From Eutypa lata (taxonomy: Eukaryota > Ascomycota > Sordariomycetes > Xylariales > Diatrypaceae), in assembly GCA_022661535.1 (NCBI GenBank), contig JAKULF010000011.1:1116001-1180000 (forward strand): a stretch of DNA of 64,000 nt. The letters are read 5' to 3'. Position numbers and translations under genes: made by a program. Every line of letters begins with the position of its first letter. Position 1 is the stretch's first letter. The notes under the pieces are model-generated. The model saw only the letters and a list, made by a program, of their open reading frames with translations. It was not told where the DNA came from and did not search any database. Positions 37,756 through 49,163 of the stretch are shown piece by piece.

Positions 37756-37830
37756 GGGATTCGAACAGCGGACCTTTAGATTTTACGTATTATATACATA
37801 TAGAGGATTACGATTACAGTCACTTAGCCA
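37756..37830 (-). ncRNA. tRNA-like box A/box B remnant (possible SINE head)
   Basis: On the minus strand TGGCTAAGTGA (37820-37830) fits the Pol III box A and GTTCGAATCCC (37756-37766) fits box B, about 64 bp apart. C-to-T changes relative to a typical tRNA box A (TGGCCGAGTGG) look RIP-like. No complete cloverleaf is apparent, so it is not called a functional tRNA. Confidence 0.35.
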
Positions 37831-37963
37831 TTACATTACAGCTATAGCTATAGAGGTCTACGTTGGCACAATTACAAGATTATAAATATCTATGTTTTTA
37901 GATACCTATATATACCCAAACTTACGGGTTAATTAGGTAGGTTAATACAATTAAGTAATATAA

Positions 37964-38040
37964 TGCAATTAGCTTTTACAGCGCATTGCAATTAGCTTTT
38001 ATAGCGCATTGCAATTAGCTTTTACAGCGCATTGCAATTA
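37964..38040. repeat. 23-bp tandem repeat, 3.3 copies
   Basis: Units at 37964-37986, 37987-38009 and 38010-38032 plus 8 bp of a fourth. Unit 2 differs from 1 and 3 by a single C-to-T change. Confidence 0.85.
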
Positions 38041-41000
38041 AGTGGTGGCCAATTAGGTGGTGCAGCTAGGTGGTGCAGTTAGGTATAGGTGGTCCTGGTA
38101 GCTAAGGACGGTCTTGGCCCGAAAGAATCCTAGGGATTAATTCTAGAACAAGATGACTTCCATATGGTGATAACTGCCAGGTGCCGTTATGGATTTGTAT
38201 GGGTTATGATCCCAGGGATGATGTCGAATAATGGTGCTTGGTACCGAAATTTTGTACCGATGTCCACCGCCGAATTAATCACTAGGATCATGTCGAAAAC
38301 CCCCCCCCGCGCGGTAATGCAGAAATAGAGTCTCAATGCATGCACTGCCAAACCGTAGAAGAACTGTCCACTCCCCTTATGGTCTCTGCAACTCATTGTA
38401 GGTACGAAGTAATAAGGGTCGATGTCGTGCCTGTTTCAGAATCCCACGTTTTGAAGCCTATGGGGCTACGCACCGGGCCGAGCGGTTGGTTACCTGCCTG
38501 CTTGTATGTAATACAAACTTATCAATATAAACCGTCTTCAATGCCCTCTTACAATCTTCGATTCATGGCTGCTTCATTTGTTTTGTTTTGTTTTGTAACC
38601 ATCCACCAGAAATCCTTCAGTTCGTCCTCGCCGCAAACGTACATACATAGATATTAGTGGCGCAAGATGCCTCGAGTTTCTAACTACATATGTAGGTGCG
38701 TTTACGTCGCCGAAAAAAATGACATAGGCCAACATCATAAGGCCTATGTCGGGTATGGATGTAATTAACACCCGCTCGTATTAATTATCCGAACACTGTC
38801 ATTTCCCCCATAAGGCTGGCTGACGCCTAACTATGCTACAAATGGCAGGCAACAAACATGGTGCAAGGTTTGCTAGCAGCCACAATAGCAGGCGACCTAA
38901 TTAATAGCCTAGCTCTAGCTACATATTATTAGTAGATCCGATTTCCGAAAATAATAGTAATATATAGGCCGTCTTTTTGACAACTCAATTCATTGATCGC
39001 TATATACATATCTGTCGAACACATTAAGGTTCACGATAGCACATAATTACAGTGTATAACAACATGCGAACACACATGGTACAGCAATTATGTATCGTAT
39101 TGCGACCTTTTTAGCTCCCGCCAAGCGCAGCAGCGTCTCTTAGGGCCTACCTCATGACGCGTCCCTTATTCTTGTTCCCTACATATGTAGGTAGTTTATT
39201 TAAGACGGAGATAGGCGTTAGGAAGACTTCGTTCAGTGCATCAGGTTGTTAGCCAAGTGTAATACTAGTTAACTATATCGTGAACGTTGTATGGTTTATT
39301 TTGAATTTTATATTAATTAATTTATATCTTTTATGATATTATATAAGATGTCACTGAAAGTGTCAGTCAGTTAGTACCAGTATTTGTCAGCCGGCATGTA
39401 CTAATATCAGCATATTGCAATATTGTAGGTATTTGAATGGTCTATCTGCTCCTAGATCTCTGCATTCTCACACACACATTACATGCATGTGTGTCTTTCA
39501 CGATGGAGAGGGGCCTGAGTAAAGAGTGGACAACATAGGTAGGTATAACTCGGCATGTTCGGTACAGTCTAACTACGTAGTTGGAATCTTGCAGGGCCCC
39601 GTCCGAATGTTCAGCTATTGTGTCGTGGCGCAGCCAGCCAGCCAGCAGGTGGGTAGGTAGGTAGGTAGCACGCGAGAGAGGGGCAAAACTCATAGTCTAC
39701 AGTAAGTAGCTGACATATCTCTCTAAAACATATATGCATACGAGGTATGTCAGAGGAGGCGAAGCAAGACTTGGCATACATGCATGCAAGTTGTTGTCTG
39801 TCTGTCTGTCTGTCTACTAGACGCGTACCTATACCAGCTGACCAGCTGACCAAGTCCAAGTACGCACGCAACATGATCGCGGCGTGGTCTAGAAAGAAAA
39901 GAACTCCCCAACGGCGTTTCGCCGAGACCGAGACACGCCCGATAACTTATGTAGATCCGGCCCAACCGATGCAGACTACTGGAGACATACGTAAGTAGGT
40001 GAGCGGCAGCGAGAAATATTCTCTTCAGCGTCTTGCATGCAAGTAGGTAGGGAGGCAGGTAGGGAGGCACGACATGACATATAAGGTAGTAGTAGTATTT
40101 GGGGGCCCCTCTTACATACATGCCTACTAGCAATATCCAGGGGGGAACTTTCACTGAGAGACCGCCGCTGACGAATTTTGTGTAACGAGACCATGATCAA
40201 GATTATATCATCAGATCCAACACATGAGATAGGGCATAGGTTCAATGCATAGGAGCATAGCGTGGCATTAAAACAAGGGGGATACAGGGGTTGGCTAGAC
40301 TCATTCAGAAGAACAGATATAACGATTCGCAACTGGATTACCACAAGAATTGAATTATATATTCGTGTACCGAAATGCATCAAGACAGTCCATCTTGATC
40401 AAGCTATTGACCTTGCTGGTATGGTATGGTCTGCGTAGTAGTATACTACGAAATCCACACATCTTCGACTAACGTGAGTTTCTTACCCGGTAAGGCTCCG
40501 TTTACAGTACCTAGATGGATGACATGAACTAGCTGTACCAGTATCTCATATACGTTACCTTACTGACTCAAACGAAGTACTGGAAAAGGGGGTGGCTTAG
40601 TAAATACCTACCTTGGTCACTAAATAATAACAACTTCGCACTGCAAGCTCGTCCCTCTCTACCAGAGTTAAGGAAAGGGATATCTCCAATTTGACTACCC
40701 GACCTAACTAGCCTAAGTAACCCACATAGGTAGATGAATAGACAGATACATACATATATCTTGAAGTAACAATTAATAAGACGCTTCCCCGTTTACTAGA
40801 CTAACTAATGACTATATCCTATAACAAACAGGTGACCTATACTTATCACAATTAAAAAAAAAGGGGGGTGGGTCGGTAGATAGATAGACCTCTCCCCACG
40901 TAATCCCTATTCCCTCGTCGTACATAGTAGGTAGGTAGTAACTAGTGCCTAGCCAATATAGCAGATGATAGATAACTAGAGCAAAAAACCCGCATAGACC

Positions 41001-41252
41001 AGAGGCTCCCATCATCTGCCCTAAAAAACTACTTAGCTACTAAATCTACTAAGCCAACCGTCCTTGTAGTGATATCTCACGGGGTTATACAGATACGTAT
41101 ATATATCAACGCCCAGAACATGCGTCATGTCATGTCATGACGTAGCATTACATCGCCCATACCTGCACGAACAGACACGTGCTCCTAGAAGCAGCTCAAC
41201 AACACCTCGCGGCGGAACCTACTCTACTGCCGTCCTCGTCGCTGTTTGCTGC

Positions 41253-43797
41253 TCATTTCTTCTTGGCCTCGTGAACGACATTGATGATCTTCTCGACGAC
41301 AGAGGGGTCGGACAACTATATTCAAAGTCAGCCCACAAGAACCACGGCATACATATAAACCAAAAAAGGGGGGGAAGACATAGAGTGCAATGAAATAAAA
41401 AAACGTACCGTGGTGACATCGCCCAGCTGGTCCTCCTCGCCGGCGAGGATCTTGCGCAGGATGCGGCGCATGATCTTGCCGGAGCGGGTCTTGGGCAGGT
41501 CGGGGACGACGTAGACGGCCTTGGGAGCGGCGAAGGGGCCGATGCTCTTGCGGACCTGGAGGATGAACTCCTTGCGCAGGGCCTCGGAGGACTCGGTCCC
41601 GTCCTTGATGGCGACGAAGGCATTGACGGCCTGGCCCGTCAGCTCGTCCGCCACGCCCACCACCGCCGCCTCCGCCACGCCGTGGTGCTCGATAAGCGCC
41701 GCCTCGATCTCCGCCGTCGACAGCCGGTGCCCGCTCACGTTCACCACGTCGTCCACCCGCCCCCGGATCCAGTAGAACCCTTCGTGGTCGCGGCCCGCGC
41801 CGTCGCCCGTGAACTGTTGTTCGTGATCAGTAACTGTTTTTTTTCTTTCTTTTTTCTTATTCCCCTCCCGTCTCTTGAAGAGTGCTTAAAAAACAGGGAA
41901 GGGAGGACGAAAATGTTAAAAACTTACGTAGTACCCCTTATACACGTTTAGATACGTGTCCATGTACCGCTTGTGCGCGCCGTACACAGTCCGGGCCATA
42001 CTCGGCCACGCCTGCTTGAATGCTAGGACGCCCTCGACATCGTTGCCGTAAATCTCATTACCACTGATGGGGTCGATAATGGCAGGCTCGATGCCGAAGA
42101 ACGGCAAGGACGCGCTTCCGGGCTTCGTTGGCGTCACTCCGGCTAAGGGTGTGATCACATTTGAGCCCGTCTCGGTTTGCCAGTAGGTCTGCTCTGGTTA
42201 GCACAGCTCGCTCGCTCCTACTAACTTCTCCCGGCCACCACGCCGGTACTGCTTATACTACACCCCCGGAAGGTCGAAATATAGATATGGGATCGAAGGG
42301 GTCCTGGCAAAAACAAAAAACTTACATCAATGACATGCGACTCCTCCTTCCCGATGATCTCGAAGTACCACTTCCAGATCTCAGCAGCGATGGGCTCGCC
42401 GACGGAGCCGAGGACCCGCAACTTGGGCATTTTGTGGTGCACGAACTCGTCGCCGGCGCGCTTGAGTAGGCGCAGCGCGGTAGGCGCGACGTAGAACTGA
42501 GTGACCTCGTGCTTCTCGACGATGTCCCAGTAGCGGGAGAAGTTGGGGTAGGCGGGGGTGCCCTCGAAGACGACGGTGGCGACGCCCAGGAGGAGGGGCG
42601 CGTACACGACGTACGTGTGGCCGGTGATCCAGCCGACGTCGCCGCCGCAGAAGTAGCGGTCGCCGTCGTGGATGTCGAAGACGTACTTGCCCGTCATGGC
42701 GGCGCCGAGGAGGTAGCCCCCCGTGGTGTGCATGACGCCCTTCGGCTTGCCCGTGGACCCGGATGTGTAGAGCAGGAAGAGGGGGTCCTCGGAGCTGCAG
42801 ACCTCCGGGGGGCAGTAGGCCGGCCACTTCTCCACCTCCTCGTGCCACCAGTAGTCGCGGCCCTCGGTCCAAGGGATCTCGGCCCCCGTGCGCTTGTACA
42901 CCAGCACGTGCGACACGTCCGGGCACCGCTTCAGCGCGTCGTCGACGATCTTCTTAGTCCCGATCAGCTTGCCGCCGCGCTTACCCTCGTCCGTCGTGAT
43001 GACCACCTTGGAGTTGGCGTCGATGACGCGGTCGCGCAGCGAGTCCGAAGAGAAGCCCGCGAACACGACCGAGTGCACGGCGCCGATTCGTGTGATGGCC
43101 AGGAAGGCGATGATGGCCTCCGGGATCATCGGTAGGTAGATAGCCACGGTGTCGCCCTTCTTCACGCCCATCTGCTTTAGCACATTGGCCGTCTTACAGA
43201 CCTCGCGCAGGAGCTCGCCGTACGTTAATTTGCGGCCCTCGTGGGGCTCGTCAGCCTCGTAGATGATGGCGACCTTGTTCGGGTCCTTTATGGCGTGGCG
43301 GTCTACGCAGTTGTACGAGGCGTTTAGCTGACCCTCGAGGAACCAAGCGGTATCTCCATTTTCTAGGGATCCCGACTTGACCGTCTGGAAGTCTCTTTGC
43401 CACGTTAACAACTCCCTCGCTTTTGCGCCCCAGAACTTTTCCGGCTCTGTGATGGACTCTTTGTACATCTGCTGGTACTCCTCTATACCTAAAGTCGGTG
43501 TTAGAAATAACACTACTGAAAGCTATTGACTCGAGGGTTTCTAAATTCTTAAAACTTACTGCTAATATGGGGTTTACTAGGATGCTCTAAATTCACGTTA
43601 GTTTAGACTTTGCCATTGTACTACATGCCCTGCCTCTTAGACGGGGGAGCTCACTATCAAGCATCTTCTGGGGAGGGTCTGTGAGATTGTTGTTAGCAAA
43701 CTACTATGAAATCCATCTCTCTATTTTAGTCCTTACGGAAAGTGTCCACCAGATGGGCCTCAGCGACCACTGGGGTCTTGTTATCTGATCCAGCCAT
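41253..43797 (-). CDS. ACS1: Acetyl-CoA synthetase
   Basis: Activates acetate to acetyl-CoA via acetyl-AMP, needed for growth on acetate and for cytosolic acetyl-CoA. Seven exons: 43737-43797, 43655-43678 (24 bp), 43560-43586 (27 bp), 42326-43488, 41928-42188, 41409-41813 and 41253-41315. Introns are 58-137 bp, with 667 residues in all. The two microexons are required to read [30 protein letters not shown], the family N terminus. The ANL-superfamily P-loop [12 protein letters not shown] is at 278-289, [10 protein letters not shown] follows, and the acetylation-regulated catalytic Lys is at about 625 in [11 protein letters not shown]. It is distinct from acyl-CoA synthetases by its length and by the conserved [11 protein letters not shown] block. 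Homologues are facA in Aspergillus and acu-5 in Neurospora. Confidence 0.97.
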
Positions 43798-46700
43798 GAT
43801 GTTGTGTATGAAGGTATAGCTTTGTTGCGGGGTTGTGATGGTATTATCCGGATCACGTTGTGTTTTGGGAAGGGAAATTAATGCCCCGTACGCGTTAGGA
43901 CCTTTAATCGTATCAGGTGGGTTTGTTTAGTAATAAACTTGCAACTAAAGCTAGTAACTGACGATAGTGTCAAGGTAACAAACACACACGAGTCCGCTCA
44001 TGCATCCATGAATGATGACAACGGCAAGAATAATTCGAAGGGGAGGAAATAATATTGGAGGAGGAGGGGAAGTAGAAGAAAAAAGGAAGACAAATTAATA
44101 TAATATACGGGAGATACAGAGGGGACTGCGTCGACTGGGAAGAGACACTTTTTTGTATTAGTTCTCCCTACGGCAAAATTGAATTAGGAAGAGCATCCAA
44201 AGTGGAAGTAGAGAGTTGGGGGAATTGGAACGCCTGGTGGGTCTTCCGCTCGACCGGTCTTTGGAACCCGTGAACTTTTTTGAGGACACCCAAGTGACAG
44301 AGCGCAGTCCGGGGGCCGGAAGGTTGTTGAGAGATTTTTATTTAGTATGTAGGTAGGTAGTTATGTATAGGCTAGGTTATGTAGGTATGTATGTAGGTTA
44401 TGTATGTACTTTTTAAGTGGTAGGACGTGTACGTTTTATGTAGATTTCACCAATCTCGAATTCGCTATTACAACGTTCCAGAACCCCTAAGACTAGGTGG
44501 CTAGCTAGCGTAGGCGGCGACCCCAGATGACAATTCCGAATATGTGGGAAAACCCTTGGGATGACGAACAAGATGTGAGTTGATTATGATGGTGGTGTAT
44601 GATCGTTACCTATTTATACGGTACAATGGCAACATACGACTGAATATTTTACTGTTTTAAGTCTCATGGGGACGTACGACTGAAATCCTCCGATGTGACT
44701 TGCATATTAAAAAAAGAGAAACCTACGTCTCTTCGTTGCAACCTTCTATCCCACCATTGTTGACGAGGGTCCATCTTGTATACTATACCAATGACCAGGA
44801 AGAGATCCTTTCGAGACACATTGCATACCTACCTACATAATCTATGTGTATGGTCCCATCAGTTCGCTTCCAAATCCGCTAGACTCCGGTGGTGTGATAT
44901 TGTTTCTTCTAGCAATAGTAACGTAGCGGCATAGGAGTGCAAGAGGTACAGTAGGTAGGTAGGTAGGCAGGTAGGTAGGTGAGTTCAGCCCAGCCCTGGG
45001 CGTCTCCTCCAATTAACCCCTCAACCCCGCATTTGCTCATCACCGGTTTGGACTAGCCTAGCCGCATTCGTGAACCCCACCTGTGGTTCTGTGTAGTCAG
45101 ATATGTATGACATAAGACAAGTTAGGTAGGTAGAGCAGCAGAGCAGCAATGCCTTTCCCCAAAGGTCGAAGATCAATTCGGCTACGTAATACCTACCACG
45201 ACAGATCTATCATTTCTGCACCTAATGGATTAAACTATAAGTAGCAATACGACTCCTCGATATGTGCTGAAGAAAGGAGTCATAGGTATGATGTACATTG
45301 TTACAGGAAGAGCTAGCTTCCCATTGCCCCTCCTCGTGACTCTCTGATAACTGATGAAATCCAACGAGCCAAGAGTGTTGGCGCGGGCGCAAAGCTATGG
45401 GGGAAAAACTATAAATTGTCACTTATAGGCAAAGAATGCCAAATATGGTTATAAATCCTGCCGTCCGGCTCTGGGGTTGCCAGGTGTACACCACGGGGTA
45501 AGGCCTTGGCGGACGGGGGGACGGGGGATCGGGCTAGAAGGATTTACTTACACCAACCTACACTTAACTAACTACATCATCATCCTTGCCAAAAACTATG
45601 TGATAGCTCCCCACGCGCCCTACCAACTGACTGAGATGAAGTCAAAAAAAAAAAAGTTAAAAAAACCGACGGTCCGTTTCTTGGGTTTGGTTTCCCGTGG
45701 AGCGGTTGCCAATAGGAGCCCTCGCTTTGTGTAACAACACCATTACCGAGCCAGAAAAAGGTGATTGCAGGTAAAGAAAAAGAAAGGAGGTGTAGTTAGT
45801 CACTGGCATTCCCAGTCCTTATTCGTTTTCTTCCCATCACGCGCCGGTATGCCGAGTGTTCCAACAGTCCTGGTTATCGTCCATCACCGGACTTGGCTTA
45901 CTATATCTGTCCATCTCAGCCTCCTACCTATACACCTATCTACTACTCTGTATAAACTACAAAGGAGCTTAAAACTTGACTCGACTAGCCAAGCGAGCAA
46001 GCGTCCCAGAGTGTGGGGATGATGTGACTTATTGGACGAACCACAAGGCGGTTCGGCCAAGGGGAAATATACCAGAGCCCCCCTTTTAACTAGTTAGTAG
46101 TTCCTCTCGTCCCCCTTTTCCCCAGATATGTACAAGAAACCCGAGGCCCTTGGCAAAGACCTCTCTTGGGCTATAACTTTCGGAACATGCGGGGTATTGT
46201 TATTACGCAGATATCTAATGCAGCTTATACATGTCTTATCTCTTATGCCCGTTTGACCGCGTGCCTCCGTCTGTACCGCCCTGGTGGTGTGTCCCATCGA
46301 GATCTTTTCTCGTGCTACGCGACGTCGCTTGGGGTTTCCAAGTAGACCAATAAGCACCGACCGTACCATAGGTAGGCTGGTAGGGCAACGAATCGTAATT
46401 TGTACCTACATGCCTAGCCACCTACATGTACTTACATACTTACCCACCTACATAGTTAGCCGAGACTGGGGAACATACCCGGCAGGTCGAGTCGAGTCGA
46501 GTTGAGTTGCATTCCCACCGTCTCCTCAACCTGGAGCCCGAAATGAATGGCCTCGACCACGTGGCTTAGCATGATGATGATGATGGGGGCACCCACTTTA
46601 TGGTGACGGAGATCCGGGACTTTGAGACCTCCTTTATTGGTAAGGGTAGATAGATATGCGTAGTTGGGTACAGGTATGCATTATTACAGTGTTTTCCCTA

Positions 46701-47485
46701 CCTGTATGCTGATAGATACCTACGCACATATGAAGGTAGTATGCATATCTAGGAGCCGATGTTGCTGCACTCATTGATGGTTATGCTGATCTTGATTTAC
46801 TGGGATACGGATCTGCGTAGGCAGATATGCAGATAACCTACTTGTAGGTAGGCCAGCCATGCATCGAATGATGCTATGCTATACTATCCTATCCACACTA
46901 GTGTTTCTTTATAGTCGATAATCATGTAGTATGCCCCATATATATGCGCATATCTACATCTAGCCAACCTTCACGTCACGTCACGTCCTATCCTATCTTG
47001 TCCTCGGCCGGCCGGCCGGACTAGGAGATTCATTAAACGCGGTTGCTAATAACATAACCACACCCGGGGACCTATCGGAACCCAATGGGAGGCGCGTTCC
47101 CACGAGGATAGACTGCTCCCTCGCAGACTATCACGCAACAATGCGTCGAAATGCCGAGAGTAGATGAGTGAACTTCGTCCGCATTGCTCCGGGATATTGT
47201 AGAAGTGGCCCCGTCGGCAATGTCCGGAGCCTCATCATCGCGTGGACAAATAGACCGCTTGCTTGCCTTCTTTTGCTTATTATATATAGTAATACCATGA
47301 TATATTTTCGTAAGAGTCGTTTCCTGCATCCGACAAACTCACGTGTAGAATATACGCCATGCCACCTCCAAACCAGCGCCTTTTTGTTATAAAAACAATG
47401 TAATGCCCATCATATTTAAATTAGCTTCCCTTTGCCCCTAACTTAACTTTCCCTCTTCACCGTTCCACAGGCTCACATCATCACA
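43798..47485. other. Intergenic: acetyl-CoA synthetase promoter and RFC5 3' flank
   Basis: Contains TAGGTA runs (44345-44400, 44950-44985), triple CACGT-type repeats near 46970-46987 and a GGCC repeat near 47005-47020. No gene is supported. Confidence 0.55.
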
Positions 47486-48731
47486 TCACATCTCCATGGT
47501 CATCAGATACATCTCGAAGATGCGCATGAACTTGGCCACGAAGGCCTCGAGGTGGAAGATGACCTTGGTGCCGGTGCGGATGCGGTGCTCGTAGAAGGCG
47601 GACCACTTGACAACCTCCCACTTGAGGTCGTCGTCGATCTGGGACAGGAGCTTGAAGGTCAGCGTCTTGAGGATCGTCGTCGGCGGGATGCAGTGCGTCA
47701 GCAGGTCGTAGAGCTTCGACCGCACCTGCAGGATCCGCGCGGGAGAGTGCTCGTCCATGATCTCCTTGGCGATCTGGCCGATCAGCGCCTCCCAGTCCGG
47801 CGGCGGGATCGCCGTTTCGTCGGTCACTTTCTCGCTGCGAAGGAACACGTGTTAGAAAACGAGAGGTTGTTACGGGCTGCACTGCACGTACTAGTGCAAA
47901 TCAGGGCCTAGGAAGGGAGGGGTCTGAGAACATACTTCTGCGCGTGAACCGCCTCGTACATCAGCAGCGCTTTCCTGAGATTCCGCCCACTCTCCTCCGC
48001 TATTCTCTTATGTAACCCCTTGACAGTGGGCCAGCCCTCCTTCTTAGCCGACGAAGCAAGCACATCGCATATCTCAACCACGGTGGGTGCGGGGACGCGT
48101 ACGAGCAAAGTTCGACTTCGAATAGGTGCGATGATGTTGGCGGTGCTGTTGGCGAGGAGGATCAAGCGCAGGTTGGGGCTGTACTTCTCCATGGTGCGGC
48201 GGAGGGCGGCCTGGGCATCGCGCGTGAGGTGGTCGGCCTCGTTGATGACGACGACCTTGAACTTCTGCCGGGCGGCCTGGTCGACCTGCTGGGTCTGGGC
48301 GACCTCCTTCAGGAGATCCTGGACGACGACGCGGTCGTAGTTGCCGACGTCGGAGGGCGTGATCTCCAGGTGGTAGACCGAGGCGACGATGTTGAACTCC
48401 AGCTTCCGGTTGCTGCTCGTCTGGAACACCCGCGCGTCGATCTTGATCTTCTCCACGCCCGGCCCGTACAGCTCCTTCAGCGTCGCCACGATCCGCGTCT
48501 TCTTGCCGGCGCCCGATGGCCCGTATACGAGGAGGTGGGGGAAGTCGCCGCTTTGCGCCTGTGAGAGGGAGCGAATGTTAGACAGTTTGGAGCGGTGGGT
48601 TTCGCGCATATGGGAAACACGGCTAGAGGTTTGGGTATACGAACCAGTGATCGAAGTCTCTCGGATAACTCGGAGTGATACGTCAGGGAATCGAGAGAAC
48701 GTGGTCGGTGCTTGTCGACGATAAGAGCCAT
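47486..48731 (-). CDS. RFC5: Replication factor C subunit Rfc5 (human RFC3 type)
   Basis: Small subunit of the RFC clamp loader that places PCNA on DNA. Three exons: 48645-48731, 47936-48558 and 47486-47834; 352 residues. Intron 1 uses a GTTCGT donor, intron 2 GTATGT. N terminus MALIVDKHRPRSLDSLTYH. Walker A GPSGAGKKT lies at residues 42-50, and the Rfc5/RFC3-specific run is FQTSSNRKLEFNIVASVYHLEITPSDVGNYDR. Walker B region is VVVINEADHLTRDAQAALRRTMEKY, and the sensor region IIAPIRSRTLLVRVPAP. In the C-terminal collar, SKLYDLLTHCIPPTTILKTL and KVIFHLEAFVAKFMRIFEMYLM are present. In yeast this subunit sits beside Rfc1 and also serves the Rad24, Elg1 and Ctf18 loaders. Confidence 0.96.
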
Positions 48732-49137
48732 CTTGAATTACTGGTACTGGTGCTGGTGCTGGTGCTGTTTCGTAATGAGGAAGGGGGATTCGGTTGTTCG
48801 TGTTTCGACGCCTCTCACACCGTCAGAAGGGCAATTATGCCAAGACTGGAAATTGATCGTAGTCGTCGCCAACTGGAGGTGAGCGAGCTCAGTTTTCGTT
48901 TGCTGACGAATCTTCGTATTCTCCAGTAAGCACTGATTCTTAAAATATCGACCGTAATCCCGCCCTAATGTTAGAAAGATCAATGTTGATCGTTAACTGT
49001 CGATTGTAGGTCCTACGTTCACCGCTAGAACATCTGACGTTTCAATTTGGGATTCACTGTGTTATGTTACACTGGGATGATGAGATCATGATATTTCGGA
49101 CGCAATTCACACTTTTTTGATGTATGCAAGGTCTGAG

Positions 49138-49143
49138 ACGCGT
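49138..49143. promoter_or_regulatory. MluI cell-cycle box ACGCGT (proximal)
   Basis: ACGCGT inside the 10-bp palindrome AGACGCGTCT, about 410 bp upstream of the RFC5 ATG. MBF (Mbp1-Swi6) binds MCB elements in promoters of replication genes, including clamp-loader genes in yeasts. Function here is inferred. Confidence 0.5.
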
Positions 49144-49157
49144 CTGAACTACAGGGC

Positions 49158-49163
49158 ACGCGT
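49158..49163. promoter_or_regulatory. MluI cell-cycle box ACGCGT (distal)
   Basis: Second ACGCGT exactly 20 bp from the first. Paired MCBs are typical of G1/S promoters. Confidence 0.5.

Larger units (their letters stand above)
37478..38314. mobile_element. Candidate nonautonomous element with 14-bp TIRs and TA flanks
   Basis: CCGCGCGGGGGGGG at 37478-37491 is matched exactly in inverted orientation at 38301-38314. Both are preceded outward by TA, and the identity extends to CATTA outside (19 of 19 bases). A TA duplication with short TIRs suggests a Tc1/mariner-type MITE of 837 bp. The interior has no transposase ORF. It contains a 34-A tract, tRNA-like box A/B sequences and a 23-bp tandem repeat. 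Confidence 0.45.
36058..41252. other. Gene-poor region with a candidate mobile element
   Basis: ADAM promoter at left and acetyl-CoA synthetase 3' flank at right. Apart from the TIR-bounded element at 37478-38314 it holds only TAGGTA/TACATA runs and short AT-rich stretches (for example 39290-39350). ORFs here are short and read as noncoding. Confidence 0.55.

Noticed and set aside
40565..40571. Second TGACTCA in the window
   Set aside because: Located in the gene-poor region, far from any start codon.
46970..46987. Triple CACGT/ACGTCA repeat as a CRE-type promoter element
   Set aside because: Lies over 3 kb from the acetyl-CoA synthetase start and on the 3' side of RFC5, so no target promoter is evident.
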